Shown here: positions 1 to 4,665 of the stretch, piece by piece | How the letters are laid out: each line of letters begins with the position of its first letter | Numbering within the stretch: the first letter of the stretch is position 1 | Source of the DNA: Candidatus Nanohalarchaeota archaeon | Lineage (GTDB): Archaea > EX4484-52 > B79-G9 | Assembly: GCA_030594795.1 (NCBI GenBank) | Contig: JAUVEK010000057.1 | Location: forward strand, 1-7,847 | Reading direction: 5' to 3' | DNA length: 7,847 nucleotides | The notes under the pieces: model-generated | Database searches by the model: none | Told to the model about the DNA's origin: nothing | Seen by the model: only the letters and a program-made list of their open reading frames with translations | Position numbers and translations under genes: made by a program

Positions 1-80
1 AAGACTTGAGCACTGGCAATAAAGAAACCTGCCAAAAGTCCGATTGTGGCCAAAAACAGTATGGTTGGATTTTTAGTCAT
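1..80 (-). CDS. N-terminus of a membrane-anchored or secreted protein (partial)
   Basis: Only the first 26 codons are inside the window; the gene runs off the left edge. It starts at an ATG (78-80) preceded by a weak AGGGAA ribosome-binding-like sequence. The visible peptide is Met-Thr-Lys-Asn-Pro followed by about 18 mostly hydrophobic residues (ILFLATIGLLAGFFIASA). That is a short positive n-region and a hydrophobic core, as expected of a signal peptide or an N-terminal membrane anchor. It lies 50 bp downstream of the MinD-family gene on the same strand, so the two may be co-transcribed. No family can be named from so short a piece. Confidence 0.65.
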   Translation of the reverse strand, partial: MTKNPTILFLATIGLLAGFFIASAQV

Positions 81-130
81 TGAATTCCCTTATAAACACT
101 AAAATACTTGCCTCATTCAATCAGGCAGGG

Positions 131-877
131 TCAGATCAATCCCAGCAATTTCTTCAATCCCATATGCTTGGGTGGCTCATAAGTTTTGCCGATTAGGCGC
201 GCTGCAAGCTTTTTATATTCAATGGATGCCTGCGAATAAGGATTTTGAGCCACGATTGGCACTTTCTCAAAAATGCTTTTGTTTACATTCCAGTCTTCAG
301 GAATCATTCCAATAACAGGAGATTCACACATCATCTCGACATCTTCTGCTCTTAGTTCCCATGCAGCATTCTTGGCCCTTGTAACCACGACACCCAGGAT
401 ATTTTTTTTCATATCTGCTGCCACCCGCGCAACCTTGACTGCATTGGCAACTGTCGGGATTTCCGGATTTGTAATGACAATAATCTCGTCGCAGGCATCT
501 AAAACCGCCAGGGAATCTTTGTCAAGACCCGGCGGGCAGTCTACTATTACAGTACCATTAAGTTTGCTCAAAGCAAGCCTGAGCTTGGACATATCCACAC
601 CCAGTGAATCCAGATCAATGGATGATGGTATTAGTTTTAAGCCAGTATGGTGCATGTAAATAGCACGGCTTATGTCAATCTCATCATTTAAAACATCCTG
701 AAGCTTATTTGGAAACGTATAGAACCCAAGATGCATCCCCAGGTTAGATGCTGTTGTATCTGCATCCACAACAGTCACCTCTTCACCAAACTGGTGAAGC
801 GCAAGCGCAATATTAATTGACGATACTGTTTTACCTGTTCCTCCTTTTCCTGAAACAATCCCTATTATTTTTGGCAA
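131..877 (-). CDS. minD: MinD/ParA-family ATPase
   Basis: A 248-residue P-loop ATPase of the MinD/SIMIBI class, the usual length for archaeal MinD homologues. The deviant Walker A (GKGGTGKT, residues 10-17, signature Lys11) is followed by DADTTASN (38-45), the Walker B VIVDCPPG (110-117), and an ITNPE segment. The last residues (HMGLKKLLGLI) form a short amphipathic helix like the MinD membrane-targeting sequence, so reversible membrane binding is expected. Bacterial MinD positions the division site; archaeal MinDs have varied polarity and positioning roles, so the exact role here is open. The start chosen is TTG (875-877), because it lies just before the P-loop strand and is preceded by GAGGTGAT, an excellent match to the archaeal anti-SD. 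An in-frame extension upstream reads mostly AT repeat and is probably untranslated. Confidence 0.9.
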   Translation of the reverse strand: MPKIIGIVSGKGGTGKTVSSINIALALHQFGEEVTVVDADTTASNLGMHLGFYTFPNKLQDVLNDEIDISRAIYMHHTGLKLIPSSIDLDSLGVDMSKLRLALSKLNGTVIVDCPPGLDKDSLAVLDACDEIIVITNPEIPTVANAVKVARVAADMKKNILGVVVTRAKNAAWELRAEDVEMMCESPVIGMIPEDWNVNKSIFEKVPIVAQNPYSQASIEYKKLAARLIGKTYEPPKHMGLKKLLGLI

Positions 878-880
878 GTT

Positions 881-888
881 ATCACCTC
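881..888 (-). promoter_or_regulatory. Ribosome-binding site fixing the minD TTG start
   Basis: On the minus strand this reads GAGGTGAT, complementary to the conserved archaeal 16S 3' end, and lies 3 nt before the TTG codon. It favours TTG over the in-frame upstream ATG codons. Confidence 0.75.
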
Positions 889-912
889 TTGAATATCTCA
901 AATTAAAACAAA

Positions 913-922
913 CTAAAATATA
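913..922 (-). promoter_or_regulatory. Probable TATA box of minD
   Basis: The minus strand reads TATATTTTAG about 36-45 nt upstream of the TTG start. A start site about 25 nt downstream would leave a short leader holding just the ribosome-binding site. Other TATA-like runs lie nearby (970-980), so the choice is an inference. Confidence 0.45.
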
Positions 923-943
923 CACTTTTATGTCAATATATTG

Positions 944-958
944 ATATATATATATATA
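944..958. repeat. Short AT dinucleotide repeat
   Basis: Fifteen bases of uninterrupted alternating A and T lie upstream of minD. It is likely part of the AT-rich promoter region. If translated in the minD frame it would give a Tyr-Ile repeat unlike any MinD N-terminus. Confidence 0.8.
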
Positions 959-1056
959 CGTAGTCATCCTTATATATCTATAATTCATCTGAATTATTTA
1001 TAATTATTTGTTATATTCAATAAATCGGAGGTCATATAAACTGAAATGAGATACTG

Positions 1057-1189
1057 TCATCTTAATGAATGATAATTAGTCTTCTTGATGTAATCCACCC
1101 ATAAATCAGTATACTTCAGGCGCTCTTCAAAGTTCCTCTCCTTTTTTTTTGCGAAGCTCGCGCAGGCTTATTTTAAGTTTAGCTGTCAT
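1057..1189 (-). pseudogene. Small charged protein gene broken by a frameshift in an A9 run
   Basis: An ATG at 1187-1189, with a TATA box about 35 nt upstream and a GAGAT ribosome-binding-like sequence, opens a frame that reads MTAKLKISLRELRKKK. After the nine-A run (1142-1150) it meets a stop within a few codons. Removing one A joins it to a second frame reading ERNFEERLKYTDLWVDYIKK and ending at TGA (1057-1059). The joined product is 43 residues, basic at the start and then amphipathic and helix-like with Trp and Tyr. Both halves look protein-like, and the promoter is well formed. The options are a recent pseudogene, a homopolymer sequencing error, or a frameshift during expression. I do not recognise the family. 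Confidence 0.5.
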
Positions 1190-1220
1190 ATAATCTCGTT
1201 GGCTACTATGCGTTATTTCT

Positions 1221-1230
1221 TTTAAATATA
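1221..1230 (-). promoter_or_regulatory. TATA box of the small frameshifted gene
   Basis: The minus strand reads TATATTTAAA, a good archaeal TATA box centred about 36 nt before the ATG at 1189. The predicted start site is near 1199, giving a leader of about 10 nt. Confidence 0.5.
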
Positions 1231-1375
1231 GTTAGCGCCGCTACTAAATCATGGAATCTGTGTGATATTGGATAATTCCAAGCTTTTTCACGATGAAAAA
1301 TGGACAAACTTAACAAATAACCAAGAGGCGCTAATCTATATGGAAAAGACATTTGTCCAAAAAGTTATGTCTTTT
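1228..1375. other. Cluster of inverted repeats, possible structured RNA
   Basis: This gene-free stretch holds several nested inverted repeats. ATAGTTAGCGCC (1228-1239) pairs with GGCGCTAATCTAT (1327-1339), giving 12 bp with one bulged base. Inside are TTGGA/TCCAA (1268-1281) and TTTTTCA-CGA-TGAAAAA (1284-1300). Next comes AAAAGACAT/ATGTCTTTT (1344-1352 and 1367-1375), a 9-bp stem ending in a T run. TGGACAAA (1301-1308) can also pair with TTTGTCCA (1352-1359), an alternative that touches the last hairpin. No convincing ORF is present. It matches no RNA family I recognise, and the left edge overlaps the TATA box of the broken gene. Confidence 0.35.
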
Positions 1376-1404
1376 ACTATATATTCAAACTTCAAAACCT
1401 GTAC

Positions 1405-1418
1405 AAATAAATAATTTT
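1405..1418 (+). promoter_or_regulatory. Probable TATA box of the tRNA gene
   Basis: AAATAAATAATTTT is centred about 29 nt upstream of the first tRNA base, at the expected distance for an archaeal promoter starting at or near the mature 5' end. Confidence 0.45.
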
Positions 1419-1440
1419 GGCCTCAAGTAAAAGATGTTAT

Positions 1441-1540
1441 GGGCTGGTGGCTCAGTTGGAAGAGTACTGCCTTGGCATGGCAGAGGCCGCGGGTTCGAAT
1501 CCACACCGAAAATTTTGTGGCGAAAACCCCGCCCAGTCCA
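1441..1540 (+). tRNA. tRNA-Ala (GGC), intron-containing
   Basis: The cloverleaf can be built by hand. The acceptor GGGCTGG (1441-1447) pairs with CCAGTCC (1533-1539), including a G3·U70 wobble, the alanine identity element. The discriminator is A1540 and no CCA is encoded. The D stem is GCTC/GAGT with the loop AGTTGGAA. The anticodon stem is CTGCC/GGCAG with the loop TTGGCAT, so the anticodon is GGC (Ala). The variable loop is AGGCC, and G15-C48 can pair. The T arm is GCGGG, then TTCGAA, then an interruption of 27 nt, then C and CCCGC. Removing the interruption leaves a normal 73-nt tRNA. The intron sits between positions 59 and 60, not at the usual 37/38 site. Confidence 0.95.
1500..1526 (+). 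other. tRNA intron at position 59/60 with strict BHB motif
   Basis: The 27-nt intron forms a textbook bulge-helix-bulge. The outer helix is GCGGG/CCCGC (1489-1493 with 1528-1532). The central 4-bp helix is TTCG/CGAA (1494-1497 with 1521-1524). The 3-nt bulges are AAT (1498-1500) and AAC (1525-1527). The intron helix is CCACA/TGTGG (1501-1505 with 1516-1520) with a 10-nt loop. Cleavage after the second bulge base, as archaeal splicing endonuclease does, gives 1500-1526. Shifting both cuts by one or two bases to the left gives the same mature sequence. Confidence 0.9.
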
Positions 1541-1580
1541 TATTGCCTGCTTTACCCCGAAGTTGAGGATGTGCAGATAG

Positions 1581-1590
1581 ATATTTAAAT
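1581..1590 (+). promoter_or_regulatory. Possible TATA box between the tRNA and the acidic ORF
   Basis: ATATTTAAAT is a symmetric TATA-like sequence 40 nt after the tRNA. It could start a transcript near 1612 that reaches the acidic ORF after a leader of about 140 nt. The leader contains CCCCGAA/TTCGGGG-type pairing only if transcription starts further upstream. The assignment is tentative. Confidence 0.25.
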
Positions 1591-1752
1591 TCTTGGTTCT
1601 ATTTATTGCGTATTGTATCCTACATAGTGTAGTGTATCTTAATATGCATAAACAATTGTTTCGGGGCGAGGTGACATTAATCTACTTGTGCGCGGCCAAC
1701 AGATGAATATTTTTTCTTTAATTTCTATTCTTTTACCCGGGGGTGTAAGATA

Positions 1753-1836
1753 ATGAGTGAAGAAGATGCATACGAAACTGATGAAGAGGATGAGGACGAC
1801 GACGATGGTGATGAAGAAGGCGAAGATGAATTCTAA
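1753..1836 (+). CDS. 27-residue highly acidic microprotein
   Basis: ATG (1753-1755) to TAA (1834-1836) encodes 27 residues, about 19 of them Asp or Glu, starting MSEEDAYETDEED and ending GEDEF. The start is preceded at 7 nt by GGGGGTG, a fair ribosome-binding site. It overlaps by one base (TAATG) the stop of a short upstream frame (ATG at 1703, stop 1751-1753), an arrangement seen in coupled translation. Acidic residues use all four codons GAA, GAG, GAT and GAC, so it is not a simple DNA repeat. I know no family; possible analogies are acidic tails that bind basic proteins, but that is speculation. A 1-nt gap separates the stop from a T7 run and hairpin. The opposite strand has a TTG-started frame of 78 codons that looks membrane-like only because acidic codons read hydrophobic in antisense. 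Confidence 0.4.
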   Translation: MSEEDAYETDEEDEDDDDGDEEGEDEF

Positions 1837-1841
1837 GTTTT

Positions 1842-1888
1842 TTTGATTGCATATAAAGTATATACAAGCAATCAAATCTGCGGAAATT
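1842..1888 (+). repeat. Structured intergenic element, copy 1
   Basis: The 9-bp stem TTTGATTGC/GCAATCAAA (1842-1850 with 1868-1876) encloses a second small hairpin, ATATA-AAG-TATAT (1851-1863), with ACAA left unpaired on the 3' side. It is followed by TCTGCGGAAATT. The last 15 nt (AAATCTGCGGAAATT, 1874-1888) are identical in copy 2 at 4594-4608. A T7 run (1838-1844) overlaps the 5' arm. It lies just after the acidic ORF, in the gap between a plus-strand gene and the convergent lipid kinase gene. It may act in 3'-end formation or be a small repeat family. Confidence 0.65.
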
Positions 1889-1899
1889 TAATTCATAGA

Positions 1900-1957
1900 G
1901 TGCATTTCCTATACCTTTCATCTATGCTATTGTTGCGAAAGGAAGCTTGAAATGCAC
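1900..1957. other. Two-tier hairpin, possible small RNA or 3' UTR structure
   Basis: The outer stem GTGCATTTC/GAAATGCAC (1900-1908 with 1949-1957) is 9 bp and perfect. A symmetric-looking internal loop (5 and 6 nt) leads to an inner stem CCTTTC/GAAAGG (1914-1919 with 1937-1942) and a 17-nt loop. The shape resembles an H/ACA guide outline, but I see no kink-turn/K-loop GA pairs in the loop and no proper ACA box, so I do not call it one. Strand is unknown. Confidence 0.4.
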
Positions 1958-1995
1958 CAATAATATCAGAATTTCATGATTTTTGAATCTTCTGT

Positions 1996-2033
1996 TTGAA
2001 TGGAGAAATCCATTCAACTTTTTTATTCTTTTT
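1996..2033 (+). terminator. Hairpin plus T-tract, intrinsic-terminator-like (plus strand)
   Basis: TTGAATGGA-GAAA-TCCATTCAA is a perfect 9-bp stem with a GAAA tetraloop. It is followed after one base by T6 and a further T-rich stretch to 2033. It points along the plus strand, so it would end a transcript carrying the acidic ORF and the two structures before it. It also lies directly after the stop of the convergent lipid kinase gene. Confidence 0.55.
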
Positions 2034-2675
2034 CTAAGCAGCCACGATGAGTACTGGCAGAATAAATATTAATGCTTCCCCGGCGAAACCGGAAAATACT
2101 GGCACGAGCAAATTATCATCCAGCTTGCTGCACAGTGTTTCCATCATTGTTGCTACGAAAGACATTGTGATTAGAATAATCCAGTACATTGGTGTGATAT
2201 TTCCAATGAATAATGTAAGATAAATGATCCCTATCAGGATATCTGCGGCGAATTCTGCAAATACGCCCTCAATAGCCTTGTTTTTCAGTCCGGGTATGAA
2301 ATGTTTGCCGTAGATTCTTCCAAAAATTGCAGCGGCAGTATCACCAACTAAGGTCATCAGTATGGCAAGGAGCGCAACCTCCTTTGAAAACACAGAGATC
2401 ACGATAATGGCGCCGATTCCAAGAAACACATGCCCTCCCAATGTTTTTTCCTCTTTCTGCCTGAACAGCACTTGAACCAGGGGTATCTTCTTTCCCCATT
2501 CAATCCTGAAATACTCAATCTCAAGAGCTATAATGAGCGCTATGGTCAAAACAAGCAGTGCAATGCCTTTACCAAAAAATTCGTATATTAAAACAATATA
2601 TATGGCATTAAGATGAATCAATTTTCTGATAATTTCAGTGCTGAATGAATATTTCTCTCTTTTAGCTGAACTCAT
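2034..2675 (-). CDS. SEC59/DGK1-type CTP-dependent polyprenol or lipid kinase
   Basis: A 213-residue polytopic membrane protein with the motifs of the dolichol kinase / diacylglycerol kinase (CTP) / phytol kinase group, related to CTP transferases. It has RKLIH (17-21) before the first membrane helix, GDTAAAIFGRIYG (111-123), KNKAIEG (131-137), and DDNLLVP (186-192) followed by a hydrophobic C-terminus. Family members phosphorylate a membrane isoprenoid or lipid alcohol using CTP. In an archaeon the likely substrate is dolichol or geranylgeraniol, supplying carriers for N-glycosylation or ether lipid salvage; the substrate cannot be read from sequence. The start is an ATG (2673-2675) with no strong ribosome-binding site. 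The gene diverges from radB across 69 bp. Confidence 0.85.
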   Translation of the reverse strand: MSSAKREKYSFSTEIIRKLIHLNAIYIVLIYEFFGKGIALLVLTIALIIALEIEYFRIEWGKKIPLVQVLFRQKEEKTLGGHVFLGIGAIIVISVFSKEVALLAILMTLVGDTAAAIFGRIYGKHFIPGLKNKAIEGVFAEFAADILIGIIYLTLFIGNITPMYWIILITMSFVATMMETLCSKLDDNLLVPVFSGFAGEALIFILPVLIVAA

Positions 2676-2712
2676 AAAACAAATTATGTTCAGGAACCGT
2701 TAAATAATTGGT

Positions 2713-2724
2713 GGTTTTAAAAAC
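2713..2724. promoter_or_regulatory. Near-palindromic TATA box shared by divergent genes
   Basis: GGTTTTAAAAAC lies in the 69-bp gap. Its core is centred about 26 nt before the radB ATG, the spacing for a leaderless mRNA, and radB has no ribosome-binding site. Read on the minus strand (GTTTTTAAAACC), it is about 44 nt before the lipid kinase ATG, giving a leader of roughly 19 nt. One box may therefore serve both directions. A second TATA-like run, TATAAATATAA (2731-2741), is too near radB but is well placed for the minus strand only with a longer leader. Confidence 0.5.
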
Positions 2725-2744
2725 TTATTCTATAAATATAATCT

Positions 2745-3434
2745 ATGGACAAAATATCATTGGGCTGCAAAACCCTTGATGAACTTCTGGGCGGCGGGGT
2801 TGAAACAGGGATTATCACGAATTTCTATGGCACTGCAGGCTCAGGCAAGACGAATATCTCAATCCAGTGCGCAGTCTCCTGCCTTAAAACCGGCAAAAAA
2901 GCAATCTATATCGACGCAGAAGGGGGATTCTCAATCGAGCGCTTTATCCAGATGCACGGCAAAAAAGATCTTGAGAGACTGATACTTTCTGAGCCAAAAA
3001 CATTCTGGGACCAGGAAAGAATGATTGGAGACCTCCAGAAAGAACTTGAAAATGACAAAGACATTGGATTAATAATTGTGGATTCTATTGTGGCTCTTTA
3101 CCGTCTTGAGTTGCACAAAGAAAAAATACAGGAAGTTAACCGCCTCCTGAGCAAGCAGTTTGCTTTGCTTTCAAAGCTTGCAAGGGAGAATAAAATACCT
3201 GTAATCGTAACCAACCAGGTTTACGTGGATTTTGATACTGATGAGCTTGAACTTGTTGGACGGGATATTCCTAAATATTTTTCGAAATGCCTTGTATTTT
3301 TAGAAAAAACAGGAAACAACAGACGGAAAGCAACACTGAAAAAGCACCGCTCAAGGCCTGAGGCACTGAGTGCGGAATTTGATATCAGAAACGAGGGGCT
3401 TTTTGATGCAGGCAGGAAATTCGGCATATTTTAG
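2745..3434 (+). CDS. radB: RadB recombinase paralogue
   Basis: A 229-residue RecA/RadA-fold protein without the N-terminal helix-hairpin-helix domain of RadA, which together with its length identifies RadB. Visible motifs are Walker A GTAGSGKT (29-36), the catalytic-region YIDAEGG (55-61), Walker B LIIVDS (109-114), an L2-region TNQVY (156-160), and a basic KKHRSRPE (199-206) near the C-terminus. RadB binds DNA and ATP and assists RadA in homologous recombination; it is found mainly in Euryarchaeota and some DPANN lineages. Translation probably starts on a leaderless mRNA (TATA box about 26 nt upstream, no ribosome-binding site). The stop is 9 bp before the antiporter ATG, so the two are co-transcribed. 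Confidence 0.93.
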   Translation: MDKISLGCKTLDELLGGGVETGIITNFYGTAGSGKTNISIQCAVSCLKTGKKAIYIDAEGGFSIERFIQMHGKKDLERLILSEPKTFWDQERMIGDLQKELENDKDIGLIIVDSIVALYRLELHKEKIQEVNRLLSKQFALLSKLARENKIPVIVTNQVYVDFDTDELELVGRDIPKYFSKCLVFLEKTGNNRRKATLKKHRSRPEALSAEFDIRNEGLFDAGRKFGIF

Positions 3435-3443
3435 GTTTTCCAG

Positions 3444-4541
3444 ATGGATGACATATTCACGGCAGTGGCTTTGATAATATTTGCAGGTTTTGCTGCAATA
3501 GAGCTCGGTATTGCAAGCGCTATACTTGAGATAATCGCAGGGATTGTCGCAAGCAATTTTTTGGGTTTCGGGGATGCAGAAACAATCAATATCCTGGCTG
3601 ACTTTGGTATCCTGGCACTCATGTATTTCGCCGGGCTTGAAATTGATTTTGATGTGATGAAAAAGAATATGAAGAGCAGTTTTGCTGTCGGCAGCGCGTC
3701 TTTCTTTGCACCGTTTCTTACTATCTATTTCATTGCAATATATTTTCTTGGTTTTTCATTAGAGCAGGCACTTCTTACAGGTATCGCCCTTTCGACAACT
3801 TCGATTGCTATTGTTTATCCCCTGCTTTTGAAATCCCGGGACCGTCTTGATGATACAGGCAAAAAGATACTATCTGCTGCAATGGTTGTTGATTTGTTAA
3901 GCATGATTGCTTTAAGTGTTTTATTTACAGATGTGACTGTTATCACAATTGGATTTATTGCTGCCTTTTTTGTGTTCTCGTATTTTGCGCCGCACCTTGG
4001 CAGAAGAATATTCAGCCACTACAGGGGCAATGCAGTTGAGTTTGAGTTTAAGATAATACTGTTTTTGATACTCGGTATCGGCATTGCCGGTGAAGCTGTC
4101 GGAGTTGAAGCTGTTCTTTTTGCTTTTATTCTCGGGATGGCTACTTCATCTATTGTTGTTGAGCATGCCAGGCTGTGGCAGAAACTTAGAGGGATTACTT
4201 TCGGGTTTCTTGCACCTATTTTTTTCTTCAAGGCCGGTACGGTGATAAGCATTGCTGCGATTTTTGAGAATTTCGGAATGATATTACTGCTGTTTGTTGT
4301 CTGCTTTTTGTCCAAGTTTATTGGAACCTATATATTCTCAAAGAAGTATATGAGCCAGCATGCTGCCTATATCGCATTGATTTTTAATTCACGGCTGAGT
4401 TTCGGTATTGTAGCTGCGACAATAGGGCATGAACTTGGCATACTTACTGAAGGGATGTATGCATCGATAATCAGCGTAGTTATCCTGTCATCGATTTTCG
4501 CCTCAATTGCATCAAAAAGCGGGTACAGGGATTTAGAATGA
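3444..4541 (+). CDS. CPA2-family cation/proton antiporter, membrane domain only
   Basis: A 365-residue polytopic protein of the KefB/NapA-type Na+(K+)/H+ antiporter family with about 11-12 hydrophobic segments and no C-terminal TrkA-N or other cytoplasmic domain. Landmarks are GLEIDFDVMKK (64-74), the unwound-helix-like ALSTTSIAIVYPLL (115-128), AAMVVDLLSM (145-154), LAPIFFFKAG (256-265), and SRLSFGIVAATIG (316-328). The site that is usually Asp-Asp in electrogenic CPA2 members reads Val149-Asp150, so only one carboxylate remains; Lys263 is retained. Expected role: exchange of Na+ or K+ for H+ at the cell membrane. The AGGT ribosome-binding sequence overlaps the radB stop codon, implying coupled expression. 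The ion and stoichiometry are unknown. Confidence 0.88.
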   Translation: MDDIFTAVALIIFAGFAAIELGIASAILEIIAGIVASNFLGFGDAETINILADFGILALMYFAGLEIDFDVMKKNMKSSFAVGSASFFAPFLTIYFIAIYFLGFSLEQALLTGIALSTTSIAIVYPLLLKSRDRLDDTGKKILSAAMVVDLLSMIALSVLFTDVTVITIGFIAAFFVFSYFAPHLGRRIFSHYRGNAVEFEFKIILFLILGIGIAGEAVGVEAVLFAFILGMATSSIVVEHARLWQKLRGITFGFLAPIFFFKAGTVISIAAIFENFGMILLLFVVCFLSKFIGTYIFSKKYMSQHAAYIALIFNSRLSFGIVAATIGHELGILTEGMYASIISVVILSSIFASIASKSGYRDLE

Positions 4542-4546
4542 GTTAC

Positions 4547-4566
4547 TTTTTCTCTGCATCTTTTTT
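4547..4566 (+). terminator. T-tract 3' end of the radB-antiporter operon
   Basis: T5 (4547-4551) and T6 (4561-4566) runs occur within 25 nt of the antiporter stop, the pattern of archaeal oligo-T termination. The second run leads directly into copy 2 of the structured element. Confidence 0.45.
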
Positions 4567-4608
4567 ATCGCATATTCGATATCTGCTGCGATAAAATCTG
4601 CGGAAATT
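4563..4608 (+). repeat. Structured intergenic element, copy 2
   Basis: The stem TTTTATCGC/GCGATAAAA (4563-4571 with 4588-4596, extendable by A4572-T4587) encloses ATAT-TCG-ATAT (4572-4582) with a few unpaired 3' bases. It is followed by TCTGCGGAAATT. Compared with copy 1 the architecture and 3' tail are the same, while stem pairs 4 (G-C to T-A) and 7 (T-A to C-G) differ on both strands, so pairing is kept. It lies between the converging antiporter and topA genes, in the same orientation as copy 1. Confidence 0.65.
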
Positions 4609-4665
4609 ATTAGAAATTATTTTATATTTATTTATAGCTAAGGATTTTACTTCTTCTCTTTCTCT

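Noticed and set aside
944..958. AT repeat as part of a CRISPR or mobile element
   Set aside because: It is a simple dinucleotide run without spacers, terminal repeats or a transposase. No CRISPR array or insertion sequence was seen in the window.
1046..1072. Strong GGAGGT (1027-1032) followed by an 8-codon plus-strand frame
   Set aside because: The spacing to ATG is too long and the frame is tiny. No gene follows that it could act on as a leader peptide, and the stretch overlaps the end of the minus-strand broken gene.
1340..1414. 24-codon plus-strand frame before the tRNA
   Set aside because: It lies across the hairpin at 1344-1375 and the tRNA promoter, with only a weak, distant ribosome-binding site.
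1639..1875. Minus-strand TTG-started frame of 78 codons with a hydrophobic segment
   Set aside because: It has no ribosome-binding site, runs through the repeated hairpin element, and its hydrophobic stretch is the antisense of the Asp/Glu codons of the acidic ORF.
1900..1957. H/ACA guide RNA
   Set aside because: The two-stem outline fits, but the loop lacks a K-turn/K-loop on the plus strand and no ACA box follows the lower stem at the right place.
1000..2033. SRP RNA, RNase P RNA, 5S rRNA or C/D-box RNA in the gene-poor region
   Set aside because: I searched by eye for the SRP helix 8 core, the RNase P GGAAAGUC-type core, 5S signatures, and paired RUGAUGA/CUGA boxes. None was found.
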